Source of the DNA: a virus
IMG/VR virus record: IMGVR_UViG_3300036831_000039
Coordinates: 1 to 63,105 of that record
Direction: 5' to 3' (one strand)
Length of the DNA: 63,105 nucleotides
The notes under the pieces were generated by a model. That model made no database searches. It was not told the DNA's origin and was given only the letters and a program-made list of their open reading frames with translations. Position 1 is the stretch's first letter. Each line of letters begins with the position of its first letter. The position numbers and the translations under genes are program-made. Positions 1-8,434 of this stretch are shown in pieces.

Positions 1-116
1 ACCTTTATCTGCACAGGTGTGGTGGGCTCCACAGGTAATTAGTGTTACATCCCTTCCTAGTACGTGTGTTCCTGGGGGGCCATTATACCAGCTAGTGTCT
101 GGAGGGCCTCCTGCTA
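1..116. repeat. Left copy of the 116-bp terminal direct repeat
   Basis: The first 116 bases recur exactly at 62977-63092. The coding frame of the fibre gene is continuous across the overlap, so this is the overlap expected from assembling a circular or circularly permuted molecule. It does not by itself show a physical terminal repeat. Confidence 0.95.
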
Positions 117-2242
117 CTGCTGGAGTTGTATATTACTGCTCTGCATCAAATACTCTAACACAATTAGGAGCAAGTGGTATTACTCCTCCTGGATCATCTA
201 CATTAAACGCTTTAGCTAGATGGGGAAATACTTCTGGGGGCTCTCTTAAGAACTCTGGAGTTATACTTTCTGACACAGGTTCAATTACCGGTATAAGTTC
301 TCTTACTCTAGCCGGGACTGGAGTGGGGTCATTAAACGAAATATTGACTTCAACTCCTACTGGAATTCAAATTGTGGATCAAGGGGGTACTGAAAATGGG
401 CTAACCTTTGATATGTCGCTTTTTACCACAGATCATACAGTTCAGTGGCCTGATGCAGCAGGTATAGTAACCCTTGGTGGTAATACATTTAGTGGTACGG
501 GTAATATTGTACGCGCTACTTCGCCAACTCTGGTGACGCCTAATCTCGGTACGCCCTCTGCGGCTACTCTTACAAATGCAACAGGACTCCCGATTTCAAC
601 AGGAGTGTCGGGGCTTGCGTCTGGTATCGCGACATTCCTCGCTACGTCAACTAGCGCTAATCTCGCGACGGCGGTGACCGATGAAACCGGCAGTGGCGTG
701 CTCGTATTCGGCACTTCTCCTACGTTAGTTACGCCAACACTTGGCGCGGCTACAGTGACAACCCTCAACAAGGTCACGATCACCGCTCCCGCGACTGGAT
801 CGACACTTACGATCGCTGATGGCAAGACACTTACAGCGAGCAATAACGCGACTGTAAGTGGCACGAATACGGGCGACCAGACCATCACGTTGACTGGCGA
901 CGTTACCGGTAGTGGCACCGGCTCATTCTCGACATCCGTTAATCTGCTCCACCCAAACACGACGCTCATCACGTCATCCAACTCACCATATTCTGTTGCG
1001 GCGACCGACTTCTTCATTGGAGCTGACGCCACGTCTGGCGTGATTACAATCAATCTCCCCGCTGCTACCGGCACTCATCGGCTTGTAGCAATTAAAAAAA
1101 TAGATGCGGTGAACAACGTAACTATTACTCCTAATGGTACTGATACTATTGATGGTGTAAATGCTTCGATGGTAGCGAGCGCTCAGAATGCAAATCATGT
1201 TCTAATGGACGCTGCTTCTGGGGTTTGGTATACATATCATCGGGTAGCGGTTGGAGGTTGTTGTTCTGGTTCTACCAATAATATTACAGTTAATGTTTTA
1301 AATACTACTGCTACAACAGCAGGTACATCTAGATCTGATACTGCTACTGCACCTACTGCCTCGGCGTCTACTCAAGCTGGAGTTAATTACTCGATCACAG
1401 CTTCTAATGCTACAGCGGGAACAACTAATGCGGGCGCACAGGCTGGTGGTATCGTCAACATCACAGCCGGTAATGCGGCCCGTCTGACATCTGGCAACGC
1501 CAACGGCGGGGGTCTAAATCTCTCAGTAGGCAATGGCATTGGCACAGGGACTATTGGTTTCATATCACTCTACAACTCTGGATATGTAAGTGGCTCAATA
1601 GGACTTCCGACGCAGCCACTATTGCAGTTCGGGTGTGCTGGAACTAACTGTACCACTGGCGGAGGTGACGGATTCTTTTACACCAGTAACGCCGATGTTG
1701 CACTTTCAACTGGAGGAACCGCAGCAAGCACGATAGTATTTGCACGAAACGGATCGAGCTTAGGAAATGTAGGTGTTGGGTCCGTTGCTCTCCCGAATAC
1801 GGGATCGATTGGATGGGGCTCAGCAGCCCTAGTAAGTGGCGCTGTGGAACAAACTGTGGTGGATACGTGGCTGATACGTTCAGCGCCGAGTGTAGTCAAA
1901 TTCAGTGCTAATGGTTCAGCACAGTACCCTCCAAAGGCCCTGACGCTTTCAAACGGGGCGAATAATGATCTTGCCATTGCTGGTGCGGGCTTTGTGCGTG
2001 TCACCGGGCCAACAGGAGCATTCTCAATTAGTGGATTTGCTGCCGGTCAGGATGGCGAAGTTTTGAGAGTTTACAATGCTACATCGCAGGCTATGACAAT
2101 TACAAATAAAGCTACATCAACAGCAGCAAACCAAATTAATACTCTGACTGGTGCAGATGTAGTTCTTCGTACAGGACAGTCGTTTGCTACTTTCATTTAT
2201 GACGGTACGTCTTCTTTTTGGATTTTGACGGCTGCTAATTAA
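2..2242 (+). CDS. Tail fibre-like virion protein (main part; gene starts at 62936)
   Basis: This is the main body of a predicted 760-aa protein whose ATG lies at 62936; codon phase is unbroken through the duplicated 116 bp. The full N-terminus is MKKLIGIIACLISIPLSAQ, a typical Sec signal peptide with a cleavage site after LSA. The rest is Gly/Thr/Ser/Ala-rich beta-structure. It contains two copies of a TSPTLVTP-like motif and a GTNTGDQTITLTGDVTG element, both frequent in phage fibre and other beta-helical virion proteins. The C-terminal 100 residues look like a compact trimer or receptor-binding domain. DNA at about 500-1080 is visibly richer in GC and CpG than its flanks, which suggests a swapped module. 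The gene lies just after the portal and small virion genes and before scaffold and capsid. Fibre identity is inferred from composition and motifs. Confidence 0.75.
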   Translation, partial: PLSAQVWWAPQVISVTSLPSTCVPGGPLYQLVSGGPPATAGVVYYCSASNTLTQLGASGITPPGSSTLNALARWGNTSGGSLKNSGVILSDTGSITGISSLTLAGTGVGSLNEILTSTPTGIQIVDQGGTENGLTFDMSLFTTDHTVQWPDAAGIVTLGGNTFSGTGNIVRATSPTLVTPNLGTPSAATLTNATGLPISTGVSGLASGIATFLATSTSANLATAVTDETGSGVLVFGTSPTLVTPTLGAATVTTLNKVTITAPATGSTLTIADGKTLTASNNATVSGTNTGDQTITLTGDVTGSGTGSFSTSVNLLHPNTTLITSSNSPYSVAATDFFIGADATSGVITINLPAATGTHRLVAIKKIDAVNNVTITPNGTDTIDGVNASMVASAQNANHVLMDAASGVWYTYHRVAVGGCCSGSTNNITVNVLNTTATTAGTSRSDTATAPTASASTQAGVNYSITASNATAGTTNAGAQAGGIVNITAGNAARLTSGNANGGGLNLSVGNGIGTGTIGFISLYNSGYVSGSIGLPTQPLLQFGCAGTNCTTGGGDGFFYTSNADVALSTGGTAASTIVFARNGSSLGNVGVGSVALPNTGSIGWGSAALVSGAVEQTVVDTWLIRSAPSVVKFSANGSAQYPPKALTLSNGANNDLAIAGAGFVRVTGPTGAFSISGFAAGQDGEVLRVYNATSQAMTITNKATSTAANQINTLTGADVVLRTGQSFATFIYDGTSSFWILTAAN

Positions 2243-2258
2243 GGAGTAACATTAAATT

Positions 2259-2504
2259 ATGATGATTGTAGCCTCTGGAACCGCAACTCTCGTGTTAGGC
2301 ACTGCAACTGTGTCTACTACAGCATCTCAGACTGGTATGGTAGTCCTTATGTCTACAGTTACTGCTATTGGAACCCCTGGGGCCAAATTAGCGGTGGGAA
2401 CTATTACCCCAGGAACATCATTTGTTATAAATTCATTACTACTAGGATCACTTTCAGTACAAACTTTGGATACTAGTACGATTTCTTGGGCAATAGTGGG
2501 ATAA
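2259..2504 (+). CDS. Small virion or fibre-tip-like protein
   Basis: An 81-aa Thr/Ser/Gly/Val-rich protein starting 16 nt after the fibre gene, behind GGAG. Its pattern (SGTATLVLGTATVST near the N-terminus, then GTITPGTSFVI, then DTSTISWAIVG at the end) resembles the small C-terminal tip domain often found at the end of longer phage fibre proteins. Here it is a free-standing gene directly downstream of a fibre, as if the tip had been split off or is supplied in trans. Tip identity is inferred from sequence pattern only. Confidence 0.6.
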   Translation: MMIVASGTATLVLGTATVSTTASQTGMVVLMSTVTAIGTPGAKLAVGTITPGTSFVINSLLLGSLSVQTLDTSTISWAIVG

Positions 2505-2531
2505 ATTAGTATTATTAATCATATTAATTTG

Positions 2532-2561
2532 TTGACATTATATGTATAAATAATGTAATAT
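2532..2561 (+). promoter_or_regulatory. Sigma70-like promoter upstream of the capsid gene block
   Basis: A perfect TTGACA (2532-2537) is followed after 18 bp by TAATAT (2556-2561), 41 bp before the start of the next gene at 2602. A 6-bp hairpin (TCCCAA/TTGGGA, 2568-2582) lies in the presumed leader and could stabilise or regulate the mRNA. The -10 matches consensus at 4 of 6 positions. Confidence 0.5.
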
Positions 2562-2601
2562 TAACTATCCCAAATCTTGGGAATAATTCTGAGGATAATT
2601 A

Positions 2602-3069
2602 ATGGCTGAATTAAGCGGTACAATTTCTGGGCAGGATGTTGATCTTAATTCTGATCCTCCAAAGCAATCTAAGCCGTTTAAAGCCTCTAAACCCTCACTA
2701 TTCCAGCAAGCAGGTTCTCGTCTTCAGAGCGATTCTCAGTCTGGATTTGGCCAGGAAGGCGGTTCGCCGGAAATTATGGCACTTCAGTTTATGGCCATGA
2801 TTCAGAAGGGAATCCAAGGCCTCTCTGCCATGTATCCGGGGCTTACGCCATTAACTAGTGATGTCATGGGGCGGCTTCAAATGGCAGTTCCGGCACTAAT
2901 TCAGGATTCTAGTAATGGGGGAATGGGAATGATCCCTATTCCAGGCCAGCCCGCACAGCAGCCTCCAGCTAATCCTATGATGTCAGCACCTCCTCCAATG
3001 GGGGGCGGTTCTCCAATGGCCGGACCTCCAGGGGCTAGTGGTCCTATCGGTCCTGTACCTGCACAATAA
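2602..3069 (+). CDS. Hypothetical virion-assembly protein with a Pro/Gly/Met-rich tail
   Basis: 155 aa, not recognised. The N-terminal third is polar, the centre (about residues 50-100) is predicted helical with many Met residues, and the C-terminal 45 residues are dominated by Pro, Gly and Met. It starts at ATG behind GAGGA, is the first gene after the TTGACA promoter, and sits directly upstream of the scaffold and capsid genes. That position suggests a role in head assembly, but no domain supports a specific function. Confidence 0.7.
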   Translation: MAELSGTISGQDVDLNSDPPKQSKPFKASKPSLFQQAGSRLQSDSQSGFGQEGGSPEIMALQFMAMIQKGIQGLSAMYPGLTPLTSDVMGRLQMAVPALIQDSSNGGMGMIPIPGQPAQQPPANPMMSAPPPMGGGSPMAGPPGASGPIGPVPAQ

Positions 3070-3095
3070 GTTTTACAATTAGAAAGGAGCCAATT

Positions 3096-3809
3096 GTGGC
3101 ACGGGTGACTATTAAACAGAAGCTTCAGGCAATCCAGCAGAAGTATAGTGTTTCAGAGGATGAAGCGAAGGATCTTCTTAATGAGCTGGAGCAGGATTAC
3201 AACAAAGCGGATCTTGCTGACAAGTGGAATGATTGGTATTCGGAGAACAAGGCAATTATTGATGCTAATGCTGCTAGAGCGGGTCAGGCTGACCAGCTTG
3301 AAAGTGAACTAGCTCGAATTCGTCAGACAGTTAGTCCTGGTGATGAGCGCCGACAGGTTACTAATGAACAGCCACATAATGCCGATCCATCCTTTAATCC
3401 ACAGCAGTTTGCATCAAATCTTTTCAAGGGTGCCTCAGATCTAGTAAAACATGTAAATGTCATTACTACTCAGCACTATATGAAGTTTGGGGAGGTTCCT
3501 GATCTAGACGAGATTGAGAAGATTGTAAATAGCCGGGGCCTGAATTTCGTAGAAGCTTACAAAGTATGGGCTGAGCCAAAAGAGAAGGAAAAGTTTGAGA
3601 CTGATCTTAAGGCTAAGTACGAGAAGGAATTTGCAGAGAAGCTAGAACAGGAAAAGTCTAAGCTCAAGTTCCCATCCAATACTCCTAGGGCTAATTCTAA
3701 TAGTGCAGTTAGAGCCCTATTGGAGAAGAAAGAAGTTAATGAATCCGACCTGATGGATGATTTTATTAAGGATCTAAATACTCCCGTATCCAAGACGGGA
3801 AGTGCGTAA
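3096..3809 (+). CDS. Putative capsid scaffolding protein
   Basis: 237 aa with a GTG start 7 nt after AGAAAGGAG. It is very rich in Lys, Glu, Asp and Gln with long helical, coiled-coil-like stretches (about residues 1-90 and 150-205), and its C-terminus is charged (SDLMDDFIKDL). Acidic, helical proteins immediately upstream of the major capsid gene are the usual position and composition of scaffolding proteins in tailed phages. No sequence-level match is claimed. The zinc peptidase at 58820 is a possible partner if the scaffold is removed by proteolysis. Confidence 0.7.
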   Translation: MARVTIKQKLQAIQQKYSVSEDEAKDLLNELEQDYNKADLADKWNDWYSENKAIIDANAARAGQADQLESELARIRQTVSPGDERRQVTNEQPHNADPSFNPQQFASNLFKGASDLVKHVNVITTQHYMKFGEVPDLDEIEKIVNSRGLNFVEAYKVWAEPKEKEKFETDLKAKYEKEFAEKLEQEKSKLKFPSNTPRANSNSAVRALLEKKEVNESDLMDDFIKDLNTPVSKTGSA

Positions 3810-3889
3810 AATAATTGTAGTTGTGTACTAACGCCGTAGGCCCGCAGCTATTGCTAAACGGGCGAATGGGTTGGGGAGGAAAATAAGCA

Positions 3890-4993
3890 ATGGCTGAACT
3901 AGAACAGATTTCAGTAGCCACTCACCGTTTTATTCGCAAAAACGGAGCAAAGCTGGTTGATAACGTATTCCAGCGTGGGGCCACGGGCAAGTATCTACGT
4001 GATACCCTAAAAGAAGACTATACAGGCGGTCGTCTTATCCAGGAAAATGTCCTGTATGATGTTACGTCTGGTGGATTCTACCAGAAGGGCGAAAGTTTCG
4101 ATATCACGCAGCACCAGATGTTCGAGCATCTAGAGTTCTTGCCGAAGTATTTCTATGAGAATATTACCCTCTTTAAGGAAGATATTCAGGTTCTTAACCG
4201 CGCTGGTAGTGAGGCTGAGATTTTCTCGCTGGTCAAGGCGGCTACAGAAACTGCATTTAGATCCGCAGGCGCTAAGATTAACCTTGCGGTATTTTTCCAG
4301 GGTCAGGGCGTTGGTACTAGTAACTATATCAAGGGCATTAACGGCTTCGCTGAAGCTCTTAATGATGGCTCTGCGCCGTCTTGGGACGGTAACAGCTATA
4401 CCACTTATGGTGGACTAACTCGTGGTGGAAAGGTTGGTACTACCCTCAATTCCATTCCGGTTAAGGTCGATGGCACACTAGAGCTTCCTCTTCTAGAGGA
4501 ACAGTATGGTAAGGCTATGATTGATGATGAGCCTAACCTCATTATCACTACGCCTCTCAACCTTAGCTATCTTAAGGAAAAGCTCTGGGCGCAGCAGATT
4601 TATGAAACTACCCAGGATGTTAAGGCCGGTATCACTGCTCTTAAGTTTAATGGTGCTAACATTCTTTGGGATAGATATTGCCCAGGGTCTGAAATTGCTG
4701 GTCGTGTTGATCCAGCCGCTAATCGCCTTCTAGATCAGACAATTGGTCTAGGCACTTCATATCCAACTATGACTTCCACGGCTGGTGCTGCTGGTGAGTC
4801 ACTGTGGATTCTCACCGCCAAGAAGCCATTTATCAACTTCTATGTTTCGTCTGATGAAGAGTATGCGTTCGGATTTACTGGATTCAAGGTTGCTCAGGAT
4901 AATACAGTAATTGCTGGTCAGATTCTTCTGGCAGCCAACATGACTGTACCTGCCCCTCGTGTCCATCGTCAGCTTCACACGATTACTGGTTAA
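3890..4993 (+). CDS. Major capsid protein (probable HK97 fold)
   Basis: 367 aa, ATG start behind GGGGAGGA. The length, the N-terminal helical arm, the central domain with repeated hydrophobic strands, and the C-terminal segment (FTGFKVAQDNTVIAGQILLA) fit HK97-fold capsid proteins of podoviruses. It is flanked by a scaffold-like gene upstream and two small decoration-like genes downstream, the classical head order. The upstream leader at 3810-3889 contains a weak GCCCG/CGGGC stem. There is no evident long N-terminal delta domain, so scaffolding is probably separate. The call rests on position, size and general pattern. Confidence 0.8.
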   Translation: MAELEQISVATHRFIRKNGAKLVDNVFQRGATGKYLRDTLKEDYTGGRLIQENVLYDVTSGGFYQKGESFDITQHQMFEHLEFLPKYFYENITLFKEDIQVLNRAGSEAEIFSLVKAATETAFRSAGAKINLAVFFQGQGVGTSNYIKGINGFAEALNDGSAPSWDGNSYTTYGGLTRGGKVGTTLNSIPVKVDGTLELPLLEEQYGKAMIDDEPNLIITTPLNLSYLKEKLWAQQIYETTQDVKAGITALKFNGANILWDRYCPGSEIAGRVDPAANRLLDQTIGLGTSYPTMTSTAGAAGESLWILTAKKPFINFYVSSDEEYAFGFTGFKVAQDNTVIAGQILLAANMTVPAPRVHRQLHTITG

Positions 4994-5016
4994 TAACAAA
5001 CTGAGGAGGATTTAAG

Positions 5017-5541
5017 ATGGGAAGTCGTACTTTTATTCAGCGTGCTCAGTTCGTTCAGACTGGCAATCCAACCACTGTTAATGACGTAGCACCATATGCA
5101 CCAGGGCAGGTAGGTTCGTATCTGCCCGATTCAGACCGACTATACCAGTACGTAAAGACGGACTCTAATGCTGCTCCAGCTGCTGCACTTGTGGCGTTTT
5201 GGAAGGACAAGACCAATTATATTGTCACTACTGTACTGGCGGACGCTAATGGCGGAGTTGGTGATGGTAGAAACTTCGTAGCTGGCATCTTTATGAATTC
5301 TGTTACAGCAGGAAGTTACGGATATATCCTTAAGGAAGGTAAGGGCGTTAATGTTAAATGCGCTTCTTCGCCCACTGCGGGCGATCTCCTAATTGCCAAT
5401 ACTGGTACGAACTCAGACGCAACATCGGTAGCTGTTGGTTCAGCCCCTACGGTAAACATTAAGCGTATCGGGGTTGCTACGGCAGCTAAGAGCGGGGCAA
5501 ATGTAGCTACAGACGTTGAGATTGGGTTTGATACGGTCTAA
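5017..5541 (+). CDS. Probable capsid decoration (cement) protein
   Basis: 174 aa, starting after GAGGAGG. It is rich in Gly, Ala, Val, Thr and Asn with few charged residues. The middle (about residues 60-135) shows short alternating beta-strands (YIVTTVLADANGG, GDLLIANTG) like small head-decoration or DUF2190-type proteins. It directly follows the capsid gene and precedes another small beta-rich protein and a terminator, so these three genes probably form the most strongly expressed head unit. Confidence 0.6.
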   Translation: MGSRTFIQRAQFVQTGNPTTVNDVAPYAPGQVGSYLPDSDRLYQYVKTDSNAAPAAALVAFWKDKTNYIVTTVLADANGGVGDGRNFVAGIFMNSVTAGSYGYILKEGKGVNVKCASSPTAGDLLIANTGTNSDATSVAVGSAPTVNIKRIGVATAAKSGANVATDVEIGFDTV

Positions 5542-5554
5542 GGAGGATTAGTTA

Positions 5555-5821
5555 ATGGCTGCAATTAATGCAAAAGTAACTAGCCGCGATAAGACCGCCA
5601 CTAGTAAGATTCTTCGATTTAGGGGTACTGCGGATGCAGGGCTGACAATTGCCACTGGTGATACGCTAACTCTAAATATGAAGAAAGTGTTTGAGGTTAT
5701 TACTAACAAACCTGCACTTATGACAGGATGGTCATATAACGAGGCTACTAAGGTTCTCACATTCACTGTCACTGGCGGGCCTGCAACAGCGGTATTTGTA
5801 ACTGTGGTAGGTAGAGCTTAA
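5555..5821 (+). CDS. Small beta-rich virion protein
   Basis: 88 aa, ATG behind AAGGAGG. Compact, basic at the N-terminus and rich in Thr, Val and Ala. It has no recognised domain. It is the last gene before a strong terminator at 5854-5892, so it is likely co-transcribed with capsid at high level. A second decoration or capsid-vertex protein is the most natural guess. Confidence 0.6.
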   Translation: MAAINAKVTSRDKTATSKILRFRGTADAGLTIATGDTLTLNMKKVFEVITNKPALMTGWSYNEATKVLTFTVTGGPATAVFVTVVGRA

Positions 5822-5853
5822 CGTTTAACACCGCTAATACGTAATTTTTTGTG

Positions 5854-5892
5854 ATGGTGGCGTGAAGTAATATTTGCGCCACCATATTTTTT
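5854..5892 (+). terminator. Rho-independent terminator after the capsid genes
   Basis: A perfect 9-bp stem, ATGGTGGCG (5854-5862) with CGCCACCAT (5877-5885), encloses a 14-nt loop and is followed by a T-run (5887-5892). It would stop or attenuate transcription between the head genes and the neck/tail genes. The next gene starts 15 nt further on, so partial read-through is likely. Confidence 0.85.
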
Positions 5893-5907
5893 AGAGGGAA
5901 ACTTTTA

Positions 5908-6822
5908 GTGGCCGAAACTTTTGAAGGATTAGCGGGAAAGGTCTTACTGTCATGCCCTTCTGCGGGACCATTTCTAGCCAGAGAATGGATTAGCTCCGCG
6001 TGGCTGGATTTAATGCGCAGTCGGGAATGGTCATGGCGCTGGAAGTATGCCTATATTCAGATTCCGGCAGTATATAGTACTGGTACAGCATCTATTAGTG
6101 TCGGAACTACTACGGTTACTCTAACTGGAGCTACCGTACTTGCGGCCTGGGTAGGTAGACAGTTTAGAGCCGGGTATAATACTCCAATTCTTACAATTAC
6201 TTCCGCAGTCGATGGAGCAAGTACATTTGAATTAGATCAGCCTTGGTATGGGGTTGATGCTATAAATTCTCCGTATAATGTGTATCAGGCCTATTATCCC
6301 ATGCCAACTGGTTGTACTGCTATTAGAAGCGCTACAGACCCTAGAAATCAGTTCCCTATAGCGACCACAGGCCTTACTAAGGAAGATTTAGACCAACGTG
6401 ATCCACAGCGTACGGTAGGTGGTGCTCCACCACGAGCTATAGTCCCTATTGATTTCTATAATGGAGTCCCACGATGGGAGTTATGGCCACACCAGTATAC
6501 GCAGGGTTTTATTAGAATTTCCTACGTACAAAAGCCCGCTGATCCATTTACTGTTGGTGCAGTAATTCCAGACACTATTGATGGAGAAGTTATCATTGAA
6601 AAAGCTTTAGCTCTCTGTGCTAGATGGCCCGGAGCTAGTAGAGAAAATCCTAATCCGTACTACAGCGATAATAATGCTCAATTCCACTCTGGAGAATTCC
6701 AACGGCGATTAGCCGTACTCCAACGAGAAGACAACGAACTTATGCAGCAAGACGTTAGATATCGTGGCCAGGGACGCTATATTCCTAGTGCTGCGTGGGC
6801 TCAGATGCATGATGTAGGATAA
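5908..6822 (+). CDS. Putative head-tail adaptor / neck protein
   Basis: 304 aa, GTG start 9 nt after AGAGGGA. The N-terminal 45 residues are helical and aromatic (WISSAWLDLMRSREWSWRW). A beta-rich part follows (SISVGTTTVTLTGA), then a helical C-terminus with many Arg and Gln. Proteins of this size and layout between the decoration genes and the nozzle gene of podoviruses act as the adaptor ring below the portal (T7 gp11 or P22 gp4 role). This assignment is by position and general pattern. Confidence 0.55.
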   Translation: MAETFEGLAGKVLLSCPSAGPFLAREWISSAWLDLMRSREWSWRWKYAYIQIPAVYSTGTASISVGTTTVTLTGATVLAAWVGRQFRAGYNTPILTITSAVDGASTFELDQPWYGVDAINSPYNVYQAYYPMPTGCTAIRSATDPRNQFPIATTGLTKEDLDQRDPQRTVGGAPPRAIVPIDFYNGVPRWELWPHQYTQGFIRISYVQKPADPFTVGAVIPDTIDGEVIIEKALALCARWPGASRENPNPYYSDNNAQFHSGEFQRRLAVLQREDNELMQQDVRYRGQGRYIPSAAWAQMHDVG

Positions 6823-6837
6823 AAGGAGATAATTAAA

Positions 6838-7020
6838 ATGGGTAAGGGATCTAGTAATTTCATGGAAAGTCCAATGGAGCCGGTACGAACTCCGACACTT
6901 AATCCCACTAATAAGGGTATTTCAGGCGGGGAAGACGGTTATAAGAAACGTACTGGTGGAGCATTTCCTGAGAAGCAGCGAGAAACATATCCAGCACTAA
7001 AGCAGCCTACTAAAGGATAA
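6838..7020 (+). CDS. Small basic protein of unknown function
   Basis: 60 aa, ATG after AAAGGAG, rich in Gly, Pro, Lys and Thr, predicted disordered. It sits between two neck proteins with 3 nt to the next gene. Not recognised. A conserved position in the neck cluster would suggest a small connector or internal head protein. Confidence 0.55.
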   Translation: MGKGSSNFMESPMEPVRTPTLNPTNKGISGGEDGYKKRTGGAFPEKQRETYPALKQPTKG

Positions 7021-7023
7021 CCA

Positions 7024-8406
7024 TTGAGTTCTTATAGTCATATTACATGGGATGGATTAGTAGACACTCTTACGGCTAGGCTAGGAGATAGTGGGAATGT
7101 CTACTGGACTAGAAGTGAGCTATATCTCTATCTTGTGGAGACTATAAGAACTTGGTCATTCTTAACTGCGTTTTGGAGAGATACAGGGATTGTTCAAACG
7201 ACTCCTAATACCGCATTCTACAATATTAATTCAATAATTAATGGTGTAGGAGAAAGTCTTCTATCTCAAACAGTTAAAGACCAAGATATAGTAACTGCAA
7301 TCCAATATCATTTATTGGAACCTGCTACTGGAAATTCATGGTCAGGATCGGATCAGTTTACGCTGGCCGATATTACTACTGCGATAGAAAAGCGACGTAA
7401 TCAATTTCTAGCCGAAACTGCATGTGTGGTTACACTAACTACCGGAATTTCAGAAATAACGCCAATTAGTAGACTGTCCCTATCAGATACCACAATAGCT
7501 GTGAGACGAGTAGCATTTAGAAATGATGCTAATGTGGTTTCTCCATTATGGCCAGAAAGTATTTCTAATCAAATGGCATTTGCACCAGATAATCTGCTTA
7601 CTCCTGGTGGACCAGTATCGTATTCCATAGATTCTGCGAGGGTGAATGAAGTAATACTAGCCCCTCCAATCTCAGATATTGGCACATTCGAGACTATTAC
7701 AGTATCAACAGGAACTCCATTAGATCCCACTATGGGGGTTATTCTAGGAATCCCAGATGATATGTCATGGGCTATTAAATGGGGGGCGCTTGCGGACATA
7801 TTAGGAAAAGATTCTCAAGTTCGGGATGCGGACAGGGCCGGATTTTGTGAGCGTAAATATAGAATGGCTTTAAGTATGGCTAAGTATGCGCCTGTTGTAT
7901 TATCAGCACAAATTAACGGTTCTTATACATTTACTGATTCTATTGCAAATTTGGATTCATTCCTAAGTACGTGGCAGTCCACTATTGGTACTCCTACATT
8001 CTTGGGTATGGAGCCTAATTTAATCGCAGTAGGTCCAGTACCTTCTGAAGCGGGGGCTATTCAATTAGATGTGGTTAGAAAAGCTCCTATAAGCTCAGGT
8101 AGTGCCTTTGTCCAGATTGGGCGTGAATATATAGATGTAATTATTGATTATGCATTACACCTAGCATGTTTTAAAATGGGCGGAATAGAATTTAGAAATT
8201 CATTTAGAAATGCACAAAATTTCTTTGATGCAGCGCTTAATTATAATCAACGGCTATCGGCACTAAGTCCTATAGCTGTTAAAATTATGCGTAATTCTAC
8301 TCGTACACTAGAAGACCGCCCGTTTGAACTCCCTGGCGGTGTAGGTACATTACAGAACAATACCTCTACCTCTACAACTACAGAGCAACGCCCACAGGAA
8401 GTATAA
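7024..8406 (+). CDS. Neck/tail structural protein
   Basis: 460 aa with a TTG start 6 nt after AAAGGA. No catalytic motif is visible. It is a mixed alpha/beta protein with regular hydrophobic spacing, many Ile, Ser and Thr, and a Thr-rich C-terminus. Lying between the adaptor gene and the nozzle gene, it most likely contributes to the tail ring or tail knob. The TTG start is the first possible codon after the preceding stop and has a good ribosome site. Confidence 0.55.
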   Translation: MSSYSHITWDGLVDTLTARLGDSGNVYWTRSELYLYLVETIRTWSFLTAFWRDTGIVQTTPNTAFYNINSIINGVGESLLSQTVKDQDIVTAIQYHLLEPATGNSWSGSDQFTLADITTAIEKRRNQFLAETACVVTLTTGISEITPISRLSLSDTTIAVRRVAFRNDANVVSPLWPESISNQMAFAPDNLLTPGGPVSYSIDSARVNEVILAPPISDIGTFETITVSTGTPLDPTMGVILGIPDDMSWAIKWGALADILGKDSQVRDADRAGFCERKYRMALSMAKYAPVVLSAQINGSYTFTDSIANLDSFLSTWQSTIGTPTFLGMEPNLIAVGPVPSEAGAIQLDVVRKAPISSGSAFVQIGREYIDVIIDYALHLACFKMGGIEFRNSFRNAQNFFDAALNYNQRLSALSPIAVKIMRNSTRTLEDRPFELPGGVGTLQNNTSTSTTTEQRPQEV

Positions 8407-8434
8407 TGTTAGCCAATAAATTGGGGGAAATAGC

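Noticed and set aside
442-1074. 210-aa minus-strand ORF within the fibre gene
   Set aside because: Val/Ala/Pro-rich mirror of the GC-rich fibre module; opposite to transcription and without a ribosome site.
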